A stretch of DNA of 64,000 nucleotides from Linderina pennispora. Lineage: Eukaryota; Kickxellomycota; Kickxellomycetes; Kickxellales; Kickxellaceae. The notes beneath the pieces were generated by a model. It was not told the origin of the DNA and did not search any database. It saw nothing but the letters and a program-made list of their open reading frames with translations. A program made the translations under genes and the position numbers. Shown here in pieces: positions 49,253-60,257 of this stretch. The DNA is taken from contig NW_024468286.1 in NCBI RefSeq assembly GCF_002104995.1, forward strand, positions 1 through 64,000, given 5' to 3'. The first letter of the stretch is position 1; every line of letters begins with the position of its first letter.

Positions 49253-50566
49253 ATGCTGCGGTGCCCAAAAATATTCAGCCGATCGCGGATCGGGCTCTCC
49301 CGGTCGTTCACTACATCGCGAAGCAGCGATATGAAGGTGTTGTTCTTTGGCACCGATGAGTTCTCCAACCACGCACTGAAGGCACTGGACGCAGACAGAC
49401 GCTGCAATAAGCCGATCGTAGAGAAGCTTGGAGTGGTATGCCCGCCGCCATTGTACAAGTTCGCCAAGGGCCGGCAGCAGCTCACGTGGGAGGCACTGGT
49501 GGAGAAGACAGCGCGCACGCGGCAGCTCGACATACACCACCCGAATGCGCGCAAGCTGACGGGCTGGCAGGTACCGAGCGCAGGCCTGAAGGAGACAGAC
49601 CGGTATGATATCGGAGTGGTGTCGAGCTTTGGCATGTTCATTCCACGGCGCATCATCGAGAGCTTCCGGCTGGGCATGATCAACATCCATCCGTCGCTGC
49701 TGCCCGAATACCGCGGCCCGTCGCCGCTGCAGGCGGCGCTGCTGGACGGAAAGAAGGAGACGGGGATCACGATTCAGGAGGTGCATCCCACAGTCATGGA
49801 TGGCGGCAGGGTGTTGGCACAGATGCCGTATCAGATCGACGGCACGGCGACACGGATCGATATGATGAATGAAATGGGCCATCTCAGCGGGCAATTGCTG
49901 GTGAAGCTGCTGCACAACTACGAGTACGTGCGCGAGCGGGCGATTGAGCAGGACGAAAGCAAGGTGACCACGACGCGGCTGTACAGTCGCGAGGACTCGC
50001 GTGTAAACTGGGAGCAGATGTCAGCAGAGCAGATTGTGCGTATGCATCGGGCGTTCTGTGACCGTGAGCCAGTGCACAGCATCTGGCGTAAGAAGAACAA
50101 GATGCACAGCATTCAGTTGCAGGATATAGCTTTGCCGGATCCGAATGTGGAGCCGCTGGATCCCGAAATTGCAAAGTACCCGCCGGGCTCGGTGTTCTAC
50201 CGCCGCAAGGTGCCGTACCTGGAGGTGCCGTGTGTGGACGGAGGCCGGATCTGGATCAAGCAGCTGCAGGTGCAGGGCCGCACCCCGAAGACGGCGCTGC
50301 AGTTTGTCAACGGGTATCTGCGCGTACCTGGTGCGCTGCGATTCCTAACCGATCCTGTGGAACCAAAGAAGCCAACGCCGCCATTCCAGTGGCCCGAGGG
50401 CAAAAAGCCCGAGGCCGTGGTGATGGCCGAGCAGAAGGCCATGGAGCGCAAGCAGCAGCTGGCGGAGATGAAAAAGAGCCAAAAGATCGTCGACGAGTGC
50501 GAGTACGGGCCGGGCGAGCTGGTGCCCGACGACGAGACTCTGGTAGATGGCGAGACAAATAAATAA
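49253..50566 (+). CDS. FMT1: Methionyl-tRNA formyltransferase, mitochondrial
   Basis: Transfers a formyl group from 10-formyl-THF to initiator Met-tRNA for mitochondrial translation. 437 residues with a presequence (MLRCPKIFSRSRIGLSRSF). The formyltransferase domain begins MKVLFFGTDEFSNHALKAL, with IGVVSSFGMFIPRRII, then the signature NIHPSLLPEYRGPSPLQAAL (catalytic Asn/His region) and GITIQEVHPTVMDGGRVLAQ, including the Asp-Gly. The C-terminal domain contains TRLYSREDSRVNW. A charged extension (about 385-437) follows. It ends 6 bases before the convergent tubulin cofactor stop. Confidence 0.92.
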   Translation: MLRCPKIFSRSRIGLSRSFTTSRSSDMKVLFFGTDEFSNHALKALDADRRCNKPIVEKLGVVCPPPLYKFAKGRQQLTWEALVEKTARTRQLDIHHPNARKLTGWQVPSAGLKETDRYDIGVVSSFGMFIPRRIIESFRLGMINIHPSLLPEYRGPSPLQAALLDGKKETGITIQEVHPTVMDGGRVLAQMPYQIDGTATRIDMMNEMGHLSGQLLVKLLHNYEYVRERAIEQDESKVTTTRLYSREDSRVNWEQMSAEQIVRMHRAFCDREPVHSIWRKKNKMHSIQLQDIALPDPNVEPLDPEIAKYPPGSVFYRRKVPYLEVPCVDGGRIWIKQLQVQGRTPKTALQFVNGYLRVPGALRFLTDPVEPKKPTPPFQWPEGKKPEAVVMAEQKAMERKQQLAEMKKSQKIVDECEYGPGELVPDDETLVDGETNK

Positions 50567-50572
50567 ATTCCA

Positions 50573-51380
50573 TTACATTTCCTCTAGATCGCTAAACAGA
50601 TCCTCCTCAGGGAAGTCGCCCACCGTGACCTTGTCCGGCCGGACAAACGAGCCGTGCTGGTTGCGGCACTCGAAGTATCTGACACCATCCACAGTCCCGT
50701 CGTGCTTGCCCGTCGGCTCGTCGAATTCCACGCCCACCCAATATCCGGGCCTGAACTGCGTCTTGCCAACAAACCTCACGGCACCGAGCCGGGTACCGCT
50801 CCCCAGCACCTCCACCTGGCAGCGGTCGTCTACATGGATCCCGCTCGCCTCCGCCCTGAACTCGTCCTCCTCATCAATCGACATGGCTGACTTGTTGTCG
50901 GCAAACCGACCCAAATTATGCCTCCGCTTGAACGCACGCACCGTGTCGCGGCGCTTGTCGTACTCGTCGTCGTCCATGACATACTTCTCCACCTGCGAGT
51001 CGTCGTTGAAGTTCAGCTGGGTCGCCACAGAGTTCGTGGCCTCGACGTTTAGCGTCATGTAGTCGGCTACCGGGTAGTACCCGAGCATCCTGCTGTTGTC
51101 ATCCAGCATACAAACTGCCGCATCATTGTGCTGCAGCATCAGGCGCTGGTCGCCGGCGCTAATCCCAACAATAGCCTCCAGCCGGACCTAGCGGGCTCCG
51201 AAGGAAATGGGCAAAATGTGTTAGCGCGGCCGAAGGGGTCACAACGGAGAGGCAAGGGCCCCGTCTTGCTAATCAGTTTTTCATCCTACTTGCCTTTAGC
51301 TCACCCACGGTCAGAGACTTCAGGAAGCGCCGCTCGGAGCTCGCGTTCTGGCTCTGCACAAAAAGCGTGACGACAGACAT
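50573..51380 (-). CDS. ALF1: Tubulin-folding cofactor B (CAP-Gly protein)
   Basis: TBCB/Alf1 binds alpha-tubulin and works with cofactor E in tubulin folding. Two exons: 51294-51380 (29 codons, ubiquitin-like start MSVVTLFVQSQNASSERRF) and 50573-51187. The 106-base intron starts GCAAGT and ends GCTAG, i.e. a GC-AG intron; only this junction keeps the frame (LK then VRLEAIVGI). The total is 233 residues, near the family length. Domains: N-terminal ubiquitin-like (about 1-85), a coiled-coil linker (DDDEYDKRRDTVRAFKR), and a CAP-Gly domain (about 145-215) with LGAVRFVGKTQFRPGYWVGV and the GKHDG motif. The acidic C-terminus ends DLEEM rather than the DEI/DEM of some homologues. Confidence 0.88.
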
Positions 51381-51766
51381 GGTGAAAAATTGGCCTTGAG
51401 AAATCACTTGCTCTTTTTCGGCCCGCCCTGCTCGCTCGGCCGCCTCATACAATTCATGCTTGCGCGATGGGTTTTGGGGAGGCAGGAGCTGGTGGAGGGA
51501 TCGGGCTGCCGGAGTTTCACATGGGCCCGGCCAGCATATCGCTTTTTTGCCTATTTCCCGGATGCGGTGTTTATGAAGCTTGAGGCAGACGATGGCTGGC
51601 AGACAAAGACTGCCGCAAATCCTCCCTGTGCGTGGAGAGCTAGTCCCGGGGTATAAAACAGGGCCAGCGGGCTTGGACCTGCAAAGAAAGGCCCAAAAGG
51701 CGCTCTTCTTTCTGTAATTTTATCCACTGTTTTCTCCTGGGCGAAACGACTACAAATTTAGGGCAA
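51381..51766. other. Divergent promoter region (ALF1/quinone reductase)
   Basis: TATAAAA at 51652-51658 lies about 108 bases before the ATG at 51767. Nothing else recognised. Confidence 0.5.
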
Positions 51767-52761
51767 ATGCACGCTATCGTGGTAAAGAACTGGCTCAAGG
51801 GCCCTAACGACATGGAGGTCAAGGACATCCCAGTGCCGACGCCCAAGAGCAACGAGCTGCTGGTGAAGGTCGAGGCTACAGGAGCCAACTTCTTCGATAT
51901 CCTGATGGTGCAGGGCAAGTACCAGATCAAGCCGCCATTCCCGTTCACGCCAGGCGCCGAGTTCGCCGGTACCGTGGTGTCGGCACCCGCCAACTGCCGC
52001 TTCAAGACCGGCGACCGCGTGTTCGGGTCAAACCCCACTGGCGCCTACGCTGAGTACATTGCGGTGCCCGAGATCCAGTGCTTTGCGATCCCCTCGACAC
52101 TGAGCTTCGAGGAGGCCGCGGGTCTGTACATCACTTATCCGACTAGCTACGCGGGTCTGGTTCTGCGTGCTGACGTGAAAAAGGGTGACTGGGTTCTGGT
52201 GCATGCTGCGGCTGGCGGCGTCGGCATCGCCGCTGTGCAGATTGCCAAGGCCCTAGGCGCCAGCGTCATTGCTGCTGTCGGCAACGAGGGCAAGTTTGAT
52301 ATCTGCAAGGCACAGGGCGCCGATCACTGTATCAACTACCGTGAGCCCGACTGGACTGACAAGGTTATGCAAATTACTGCCGGTAAGGGTGCCGATGTCG
52401 TCTACGACCCGGTTGGCCTGGTCGAGAAGTCGCTCAAGTGCATTGCATGGAACGGCCGTGTTGTTGTGGTTGGCTTTGCTGCTGGTGCTATTGAGAAAAT
52501 TGCTGCCAACCGGATCCTGCTCAAGAACGTCGCCGTCACCGGCGTCCATTGGGGTGCGTACACACGCAATGAGGCGGAGCGCATTCCCGAAGTCTGGGAG
52601 GCGCTATTCAAGCTGGCCGAGGAGGAAGGATCAAGCCTGTTGTGTGGGATCCCGTGTTCGAGGGCCTCGATAAGGTCAAGGATGCGCTGAAGGCGATCTC
52701 GAACAGAGAGACCTACGGCAAGGTGGTGGTCAAGCCCACCTCGACTCCTGCTCGTTTGTGA
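51767..52761 (+). CDS. NADPH quinone oxidoreductase-like MDR protein, 3' frameshift
   Basis: Zinc-free medium-chain dehydrogenase/reductase of the quinone oxidoreductase type. Blocks: ATGANFFDILMVQGKYQIKP, PFTPGAEFAGTVV, FKTGDRVFG, VHAAAGGVGIAAVQIAKALG (NADPH-binding AxxGGVG), ADVVYDPVGL and GRVVVVGFAAGAI. The first frame ends at 52690, but the C-terminal block expected in the family continues one frame lower from about 52630 (IKPVVWDPVFEGLDKVKDAL ... YGKVVVK) to the stop at 52759-52761. One lost base in the GG at about 52628-52629 explains the break. Restored length would be about 331 residues, normal for the family. No signal peptide, so cytosolic. Substrate not predictable. Confidence 0.82.
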
Positions 52762-53354
52762 ACAAAATTATTGCTGTCTTTCTGAAGTTTCCTATATTAC
52801 ATCACTGAAATCATTGTGAGTACTGTGTAAAAATGCTATTAGTGTTGATATACAAAGGCAGTTGGACAATAGTCTACCGTCTATACTAGGAACCCCTGTA
52901 TACAGTGCGTCAAATAATGATGTGGATGCTAGGGGACAATTATCAACGATAGAACACTGCTCTTTTCTACTTACGCTCTACGACTGTGCAGAGTTTATAT
53001 TCGGGGTATATCATTGCATATGTAACAACCATATCGTGGCTATTATCTGGATAATCCTGGTGTCATTTTACATTGCCGCATATACGTGTGATTCTGTTTA
53101 TCTTTTCAAGCCAGAGTAACCTATTTAAAGCATATTGTAATCGTATCAGTTTCAGCCATATATAAATTACGGCTGCGCCCCCTAGCTATCTGCAGCCAAC
53201 TCTCAGATGTCAGTTGACTCAGAGTAGCCAGGCTCAGCAGCAAACAGGAGCACCTTGCACACTGCATTGGAGACTAGTTCATTTGGGCACATCGCCACAG
53301 CCAGCCGAGTTTATCTTCAGCACATTTACGTCTCTCACTTGACCATACCCTTGA
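52762..53354. other. Gene-free AT-rich interval
   Basis: Part of a 2.1 kb stretch without genes. The 85-codon frame at 52862-53119 is hydrophobic in places but has no signal peptide or partner and is not called. Confidence 0.5.
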
Positions 53355-53918
53355 TGTTGTATAACTGATCCTGATCCCTAGATCCACGCCACAGTGCGTA
53401 CGCAAGAGTATAGTGGCTCTACTATATAGTTCAGTGCACGCCAGCGCATCAGCAGCTCTCCTCAGTTTCTTTACTGTCACTAGTTATATACCATGTCAAG
53501 TTACCAGTATCACAACACTTGACGGTACCTCCACCCGCCTGCTAAATGCTGGCGCTCTTTCCATAGCAATATTCTCGAATCTGACTGATCTTGTGCTCCA
53601 TTTTCACGGCAGTGATGACATTGAGGATGATATCTTTTCGACAGGAATCAAGTCTTTCATTGAGCACATCCGCCAGCTGTTTCCTAACGCACAAGGCAGC
53701 TCTTTTTTGTTTTCTCAGGGCGATTAGAAGGCCAGGACAACATGTGCAACGATCTTGTTGTGATACTGGTAACTTGACATGGTATATAACTAGTGACAGT
53801 AAAGAAACTGAGGAGAGCTGCTGATGCGCTGGCGTGCACTGAACTATATAGTAGAGCCACTATACTCTTGCGTACGCACTGTGGCGTGGATCTAGGGATC
53901 AGGATCAGTTATACAACA
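53355..53918. repeat. Perfect fold-back: 162-bp inverted arms with 240-bp loop
   Basis: Arms 53355-53516 and 53757-53918 are exact reverse complements by eye over the full 162 bases. The outer ends are TGTTGTATAACTG; flanks show no target-site duplication. The loop contains a coding-like stretch in frame with the left arm (53413-53727) with LSIAIFSNLTDLVLHFHG and FIEHIRQLFPNAQG. This loosely resembles the LRR/F-box-like protein at 62534 and may be a captured gene fragment. Candidate fold-back or MITE-like element, or a palindromic rearrangement product. Confidence 0.8.
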
Positions 53919-54909
53919 GCATGTTTAGACCAGCCAGCTATTTTGATAATTCAGCCTATTTGATGGTTTGGATACAGTACATAGCAACAACTAGTTCACT
54001 ATATATTCAAATAGATCATGAGCAAATGTAAACTACAGCCGTAGCGCGGTTAAACAGCACTGAAGGCATGGATGGATGCATTTATTTTCTTTAAATGTGG
54101 TTGCTACCATAGCATGCAAGACACAATTAGTGATCATGTTGCGGTTTGTTGCGATGCAATGAAATAGCATCATGTGCTGATAGCAAGGCATGGTCCTTCA
54201 TTCTCAGCTACATAGTTCCTTCATCACCATCACCATGATCGTTGTTCTATTTTTATTAACAGTGATTATACATTGAATAGATTGTTAAGCATTTGATATT
54301 TGATTTGTCCATATGATGTATTGGCATCTATGACTCAACGATCAAGATGAAAAGTCAATTAATCGTGGCCTGTGATAACACATAGAGGGAATGTGTGGGT
54401 ATGTACAGCTACTGTGGCCCTACACATGTATTGAATCAGCATAGTTTCCTCGCTGTAACTGCCCAAAGCAACCCGCTGCTCTATGCATCTCATATACTAA
54501 GAATCCCAACAAGCTAGCATGCCCATACCGCAATAGTTTCGAATTTTGAGTGACCAAGCGGCAAGGATTTTTATACCACTTACACAACCCTGTACAGTCA
54601 TTGTGTATGCTGTAGTGGCTAAAACTCTGAACTGTTTCTGCAGCCCTGAAAACCACTGGTGTTCATGTTAACCCTCGGATATGAAACAAGTGATTGCAAG
54701 CATATATGTGGGCTAATAGGAAGGATGGATAATAATTGATTGAAGAAAGCAGAGAGGACCGGCTGGCCCCGGGCCTATTCATATGTAGTTTGGCTGTTGG
54801 CATGATGGCGCAGGGGTACTTTGGTACTCCGTTGCGACATCAAGTGATTGAGTGCTGTGTTGACACTGGTGTTTGGGAAAACAGGTATATTTGCAATACT
54901 ATGCATCCA
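53919..54909. other. Gene-free AT-rich interval
   Basis: About 1 kb; no supported frame. The frame at 54736-55113 runs antisense into the MscS-like gene and is a shadow. Confidence 0.5.
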
Positions 54910-57177
54910 TTACATGGCACCAGAGAACATCACCGTGGCCATGGCAGCCGGAGCAATATCACCACCACCACCGCCGGCTGCACCAGAGTCGCCACCATTG
55001 CCGCCGCTATCGTCTCCAGGGTTGTAGTCGCGATTGCGGCGCTTGCTCTTGTACCGGCCGACCAGCATCTCGTCGTCGTCACTGCCATTGCCAGAACCAC
55101 CGCTGCCACGTGACGCTGCCTCGTAGGCCGGTGGCGACTGCACCATGGCAACAGGCTGGAGGGTATTCGAGTAGCGCAGGTCGAGATCGCAGATGGCCTG
55201 GCGCAGGGCAAAGGCGAAGCTGTTCTTGATGCCGAACCTACGACCGTCCTGGAAGTTGCTCTTGTAGTTGAGGCCGATGCTGAGCTGGATCCGGTTGACG
55301 TTCTCCAAAAGGTCCAGGGTGAAGCCGATGGGGCCAGAGAAGTCGCGCGGGTGCTCGTCGACATACTCGTTCATGCGGTCTTGCAATGCGTTGAGCTTCT
55401 CCTGTGGCGTGTGGAAATCAAAGGCAACCACGATCGACTCGCTCTGGGGCTTCGAGCGGCGCATGTTCTGGATCTTCTGCGTGGCCAGCTGGTTGTTCGG
55501 GTACACGGTGTATGTGCCGTCGCCCTTGAAGAAGACGGTACTGAGCAGACGGATCTTGGACACAGTCATGGTCTCGGCCGCAATCACGACGACATCACCG
55601 ACGTCGTAGGCATGCACCTGGAACAGGAAGATGATGCACTCGAATACAGTCTTGAATGTGTTGCCAAACACAAAGCTCCAGCCGACAAACAGCGTACCCA
55701 TGGTGGCCAGGCTCTTCAGGGCATCGAGGCCAAACACAAGCAGGGCAATGATGACAATAACCAGCAGGGCAAAGGCAGTCATGAACAGATCGAGCTTGCC
55801 AACGACCTGCGACATGTCGCTGAGCGCGTTAATCAGGGACCGGCGCTCCTTGTAGACCAGCATAATGCGGTCACGCATCTCGCGCTTGCTAATATCGCCG
55901 TTTCCATCCTTGTCAAAGAACTCGAACGCCTTGATGGCGTCCTCCTCCTTGTCGAAGAACGGCAGGAAATCGTCGACCACCAGATAGTCGCGGTCATTGT
56001 TGAGAGCGCTAAACAGCTTGCGGGCCAGGCGGCCGGCGTACTGGTTCGAGTTCATATCGATGCCACCGTCAAGCGCGCGGTCCTTGATGTTCCACAGACG
56101 GCTGGCAAAGCTCTTTGACTGCTTCTTCTTGTGCGAGAAAAAGCTGTTGCCGGTCGACGCACGGCTCATAGCCGGAGGCGACGCTGCCGACGGCAGCAGC
56201 TCCTTTTTGCTGGTCATGCCATCAGAGGTTTGTGTCGTAAATGTCGCGCCCTGGGCCATGAATGGCGTGGCGTTGGCGCTGTTGTTGCCCTGGTTGCTTT
56301 CCGAATAATGCTCGCGTGACCGGTTCAGGTGGTCCAGCACCCAGCTAGCATACGTCTGCTGCTGGAGCCGCTCCTTGTACGCGGACCGGTGGAAGCGTGT
56401 GGCAACAACCTTGAGCAAGAGCTTCTCACCGCCAATGATCCCGCAAGCAATCAGCACAAGAACGTTAACCTGGAACAGAACCTGGTCCCACGACGAGTTG
56501 CTGTTCTCTACCTTGCCAATAAGTCGGTACGAGGCGTTCGGGAACATGATAATGAAGCTGATGAGGAAGATGGACGAGATGATAATCATCTTGACATACG
56601 CTTTGACGGCAATGAAAAACTGCATGCGGTCCTTGACCTTCTCAATGTTGCGCTTGCCAGTGAAGCCGCGCACAATATGCAGGACGCCATCGGGAATCAT
56701 ATCGACCAGGTGGTAGGCCAGGACACCAAACACCCAGCCTGAGGCCAGCAGCGCAAACGACCGCGCAGTGCACTGCAGGTTGTATCTGTGCTGAAAGTCA
56801 GACTCAGTCTGTGGGTCAATAGAGGACCGGAATGGAGGGTGATTATGAGAGGCCATGATACCGATTGTAGGAGCGATCAGAATGATGCCGCCACCGATCA
56901 TGATTACAAATGAGCGAACCAGCGGGTGCATCCGCCAGAAGCCCTTGGGCGTGGGTGAGCTGGATGGGTCGCTCTCGGAGCCATCATCGCTGACCTCATC
57001 CCAGTTGAAGTCGTCCTGGAAGTTTGCTGGGATGTCGGCATCGGGCATGTTCAGCGTGCTATGCGAGAACTCAGAGTGCATGTTGCGGGTGGCGGCGCCA
57101 GCGCTGCCAGGGTTGCCCATGTTGCCTGCCGAGGACTGCTTTTCGTTAGAGGTCGAGAACCGGATGTTGCTACCCAT
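54910..57177 (-). CDS. MscS-like mechanosensitive channel with EF-hand (Msy type)
   Basis: 755 residues from the ATG at 57175-57177, which starts a hydrophilic N-terminus; the open frame further upstream is purine-poor leader. Fungal Msy1/Msy2 proteins sit in the ER or plasma membrane and control Ca2+ during hypo-osmotic shock. Order: N-terminal disordered part, hydrophobic spans (FVIMIGGGIILIAPTIGIM, FALLASGWVFGVLAYHL, MIIISSIFLISFIIMF, VNVLVLIACGIIGG), then an EF-hand with FFDKDGNGDISKREM (complete Asp/Asn/Glu ligands). The MscS core follows: FALLVIVIIALLVFGLDAL, the pore helix SLATMGTLFVGWSFVFGNTF, and a beta domain with VHAYDVGDVV and YPNNQLA. The C-terminus is Gly/Ser/Asp-rich. Confidence 0.9.
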   Translation of the reverse strand: MGSNIRFSTSNEKQSSAGNMGNPGSAGAATRNMHSEFSHSTLNMPDADIPANFQDDFNWDEVSDDGSESDPSSSPTPKGFWRMHPLVRSFVIMIGGGIILIAPTIGIMASHNHPPFRSSIDPQTESDFQHRYNLQCTARSFALLASGWVFGVLAYHLVDMIPDGVLHIVRGFTGKRNIEKVKDRMQFFIAVKAYVKMIIISSIFLISFIIMFPNASYRLIGKVENSNSSWDQVLFQVNVLVLIACGIIGGEKLLLKVVATRFHRSAYKERLQQQTYASWVLDHLNRSREHYSESNQGNNSANATPFMAQGATFTTQTSDGMTSKKELLPSAASPPAMSRASTGNSFFSHKKKQSKSFASRLWNIKDRALDGGIDMNSNQYAGRLARKLFSALNNDRDYLVVDDFLPFFDKEEDAIKAFEFFDKDGNGDISKREMRDRIMLVYKERRSLINALSDMSQVVGKLDLFMTAFALLVIVIIALLVFGLDALKSLATMGTLFVGWSFVFGNTFKTVFECIIFLFQVHAYDVGDVVVIAAETMTVSKIRLLSTVFFKGDGTYTVYPNNQLATQKIQNMRRSKPQSESIVVAFDFHTPQEKLNALQDRMNEYVDEHPRDFSGPIGFTLDLLENVNRIQLSIGLNYKSNFQDGRRFGIKNSFAFALRQAICDLDLRYSNTLQPVAMVQSPPAYEAASRGSGGSGNGSDDDEMLVGRYKSKRRNRDYNPGDDSGGNGGDSGAAGGGGGDIAPAAMATVMFSGAM

Positions 57178-58125
57178 GATCTGGTTCAAAGGCTTTACTG
57201 TTCGATATGGAGATTGAGGGTTGTTCAGAAGCGATGTAACATGAAATGTGTGGGAGGGAGGGGGAGGGGGGAAGGTGGGTTGGTGGAGAGGAAGGAGTGA
57301 GACGAAAAGGGAGAAAAGGAACAGGCCTGAGGAGAAAGGAACGCAAAAAGAGGGTGCTGGCCCAACGATGGCCGCTTTAAGTACACAGGTAGAAGAAAAG
57401 GCACTATAAATACAAAATTTTTCTCTGAAAACTCGTGCCAATTAGAGAAGCGCTTGAGGATCATTTGCGCCAAAATAGCGTGACAGACTACGCCTTCTTC
57501 TCAGTGGGTAGATGCGAATCCTAGATCGCCGCCAAAAGCCAACAATGTCCTCCGGTTCATTGTATGCATATGACCTGACGTCATTGGGCAATGCTTCTGC
57601 AGACAGCGAGTTTAGCTGCGCTGCGCTGCCCGTGTCCGAGCACCGCCGGCACGCACTGGCGCGATTTCTGCGCAGGCACCGCGCCCCCACAGTCAATGCT
57701 GGCCGAGAGCAGCGGTGGTGACAATGGCTGTGACCGCGCGCCAAGTTAATGATCTCGCAGCAACCGCCTCAACCACACACCGAATGAGAGTATCGTCAAA
57801 TATAGCGGGGGTGGTGGGCTGGACAGGCTGGGGCGGATGTCGACAGTCTCCAGGCGACTGAGAGATGAAGGCTGGGTGGCAGTAGCAAATAGCAATGAAA
57901 CCGTGCGATCAATTATAGCACAGTCCTTTTCCAGCAGAGCCTGGCACGGGGCTGGAAAGCCGGCTGTGGGAAATCGCGTTGTCATCACTCAGGCACAGCC
58001 AGGGCGCAGAGCGGTGACGCTTTGCATCCGCTGCATGAACAGATTTTCCTCTCCCCTTGCTCTTTTGCAAATTCGGTTTGTATTTCTTTCCTTTTTTATT
58101 TTTTGTATTGCTAATTACCTCATAA
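57178..58125. other. Divergent intergenic region, 0.95 kb
   Basis: Purine-rich strand near 57240-57310 (GGAGGGAGGGGGAGGGG), i.e. a pyrimidine-rich leader for the channel gene. A 58-codon frame at 57544-57720 is considered and rejected. Confidence 0.5.
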
Positions 58126-59912
58126 ATGAACTCTCTCAGCGAGAAGCAGCCCTTTGTGGGCACCGGCAGCGACGACCTCGGGCAGTACGAAGCAGCCCCA
58201 GCCCAGCGGGACACTGTACGCCGGCGCCTTGGGGTAGTTTACTGGGTCGGAATTGCGCTGCTGACGGTTCCGCTGGCGCTGCTCACGCTTGGGTCGACAG
58301 TGCTGGTGTACAACTGCGAGCACCCGCTCGGCAACAGCTCGCTGCTGTCGAACGGCACGCACCAGTTCAAGCCGACTCTAATTCTGGTGTCGCTGGACGG
58401 GTTCCGGCCTGACTACCTGGATCGCGGCATCACGCCAAACCTGCTTGAAATTGGCAAGCAGGGGCTGCGGGCAGACTACATGCTGCCGTCGTTTCCGTCG
58501 TCGACCTTCCCGAACCATTACACAATAGTGACTGGGCTGTACCCCGGGTCGCACGGCATCGTGTCGAACGAATTCTACGACAACGCCATCAACGACACGT
58601 TTGTGTACAAGAACGCCAAGAAGAACGTGGACCCGCGGTGGTGGAATGGCGGCGAGCCGATCTGGGTCACGGCCGAGAAGCAAGGGGTCAAGGCCGGGAT
58701 TGACATGTGGCCCGGGTCCACTGCAGTGATCCGCGGAGTGAGGCCAAGCTACGTGATTCCATATATGGACCGCGTCCACCCGACAGCCAAGACACAGCAG
58801 CTGCTCGAGTGGCTGGACCTGCCGATTGAGAAGCGCCCGGCGTTTTTGGCCACATACATGCCCGAGGTCGATCAGGCCGCTCACAACAACGGTCCAGACG
58901 CCAAGCCTGTCAACGACGCCGTGCAGATGGTCGACGAAGCCCTTGGCGAGCTGCACCGCGAGATCGCCCGCCGCAATCTGACTCATATTGTCAACCTGAT
59001 GGTGGTCAGCGACCACGGCATGGCGACCACGTACGCACGCAAGTATGCCATCTACGTCGATGACTACATTGATGTGTCGCGACTGCACGGCATCTACGGC
59101 TGGCCGCTGGGAGGCATCCAGCCCAAGGACGACGCCGATGTGCCCGAGATGTTCAGACGCCTGAGCCTGGCCAGCCAGGGCCAGCCGTGGCGCGTGTATC
59201 TGCGTCGCCAGATTCCTCGCCGCTTCCACTATACACATGAGACGCGGGTGGCGCCCATCTACATTATACCCGAGTTGCCGTGGTATGTCTCGACCCGCGC
59301 TGCCGACCAGTACCACGCGAGCCAGATAAAGTCGTCGGAGATGTTCCCACCCACTGGTGTGCATGGCTACGACAACCTGCATCCGCTGATGCGTGCGACT
59401 TTTGTGGCCACCGGCCCGGCCTTCCGGTCGCGTCACACCCAGGCGCGCTCGGCACCCATGACCATGCTGTCCACCAACATCACGGTCCTGGACCGCAACG
59501 AACGCCGGCTGCAATACATGGCAGCTCACCGCAGCATATCTGCTGTGTATGACCTGGACCCGCCGCAGTTGCCTGGCAGCTCGTCGTTGGCCCCACAGCG
59601 TTTGGCATGGACAACCGTATCTCGGACATGTCCGCAACAGAGGACTTTTTGGAGCTGCTGGAGAGCGCCCGCGAGTCGCAGCTCAACCACATCAACAGCC
59701 AGCTGCAAAAGTGGAATACTGAATACACCGCATACCAGGCCGAGTACGATCGCATCTGGGGCGACTATGGACTGCCAGAGCACGAGCTGGCTGCAATCCG
59801 CCACCCGCCGTTCGAGAACGTTGAGCTGTACGGGCTCATGGCCAGGATTCTGCATGTTAACGCAGCTCCAAACAATGGAACTTCCAAGTTCGCTGACTGG
59901 TGGCTGGCTTAG
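58126..59912 (+). CDS. Ectonucleotide pyrophosphatase/phosphodiesterase, frameshifted near 3' end
   Basis: Type II membrane NPP enzyme that cleaves nucleotide phosphodiester/pyrophosphate bonds outside the cell or in the vacuole. Membrane anchor VVYWVGIALLTVPLALLTL (about 33-55). Catalytic features: LVSLDGFRPDYL (metal Asp91), the nucleophile Thr127 in FPSSTFPNHYTIVTGL, YMPEVDQAAHNNGPD (metal Asp/His), VVSDHGM (Asp296/His297), and ATGPAF. The frame shifts by one base near 59570; the downstream frame (QLVVGPTAFGMDN, then FENVELYGLMARI and APNNGT) continues to the stop at 59910-59912. In most NPPs the FEN(I/V)E block follows ATGPAF at once; here about 130 residues lie between, which is unusual. 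Confidence 0.82.
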
Positions 59913-60257
59913 ACATAAATTTGGTGTGTATCTCTTATCCTTCGAGTTAGTGCTGTCAATATGAACATGTTCGAATTACTTGACACATGATATCATGAGC
60001 ACATGATAGCTGGAAATATACTGCTGTCGCTGCCTTTGCTTGTTCTCTACCTGCAATCTGCATTGGCAACATGCTGTTCTATCTTTCCATCAGTATGCAG
60101 TTTGCCCGCATTCCCTCAACGTTGCATCTGGTATTCCTGTGAAAGACTGTCTGGCACTGTTTGCTCGATGATATATAAAGGCAAGGCTCCTGCGCTGGAC
60201 AGAACATGCTCCGTAGGCAGATCTTCTCCCTTTCTCTCCCAATTGCATTCAGCCATT
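59913..60257. other. Intergenic with TATA box
   Basis: TATATAAAG at 60172-60180, 78 bases before the ATG at 60258. No other feature seen. Confidence 0.5.

Noticed and set aside
52862-53119. 85-codon frame with a hydrophobic centre
   Set aside because: AT-rich, no leader or homologue, ends in promoter-like DNA; likely chance.
53350-53923. Target-site duplication around the fold-back
   Set aside because: Flanks (CTTGA on the left, GCATG on the right) do not match, so standard cut-and-paste insertion is not supported.
54736-55113. His/Arg/Thr-rich frame overlapping the channel gene 3' end
   Set aside because: Antisense of the Gly/Asp-rich C-terminus of the MscS-like protein.
57544-57720. 58-codon plus-strand frame with a good ATG context
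   Set aside because: No signal peptide, motif or repeat; lies in a divergent promoter region.
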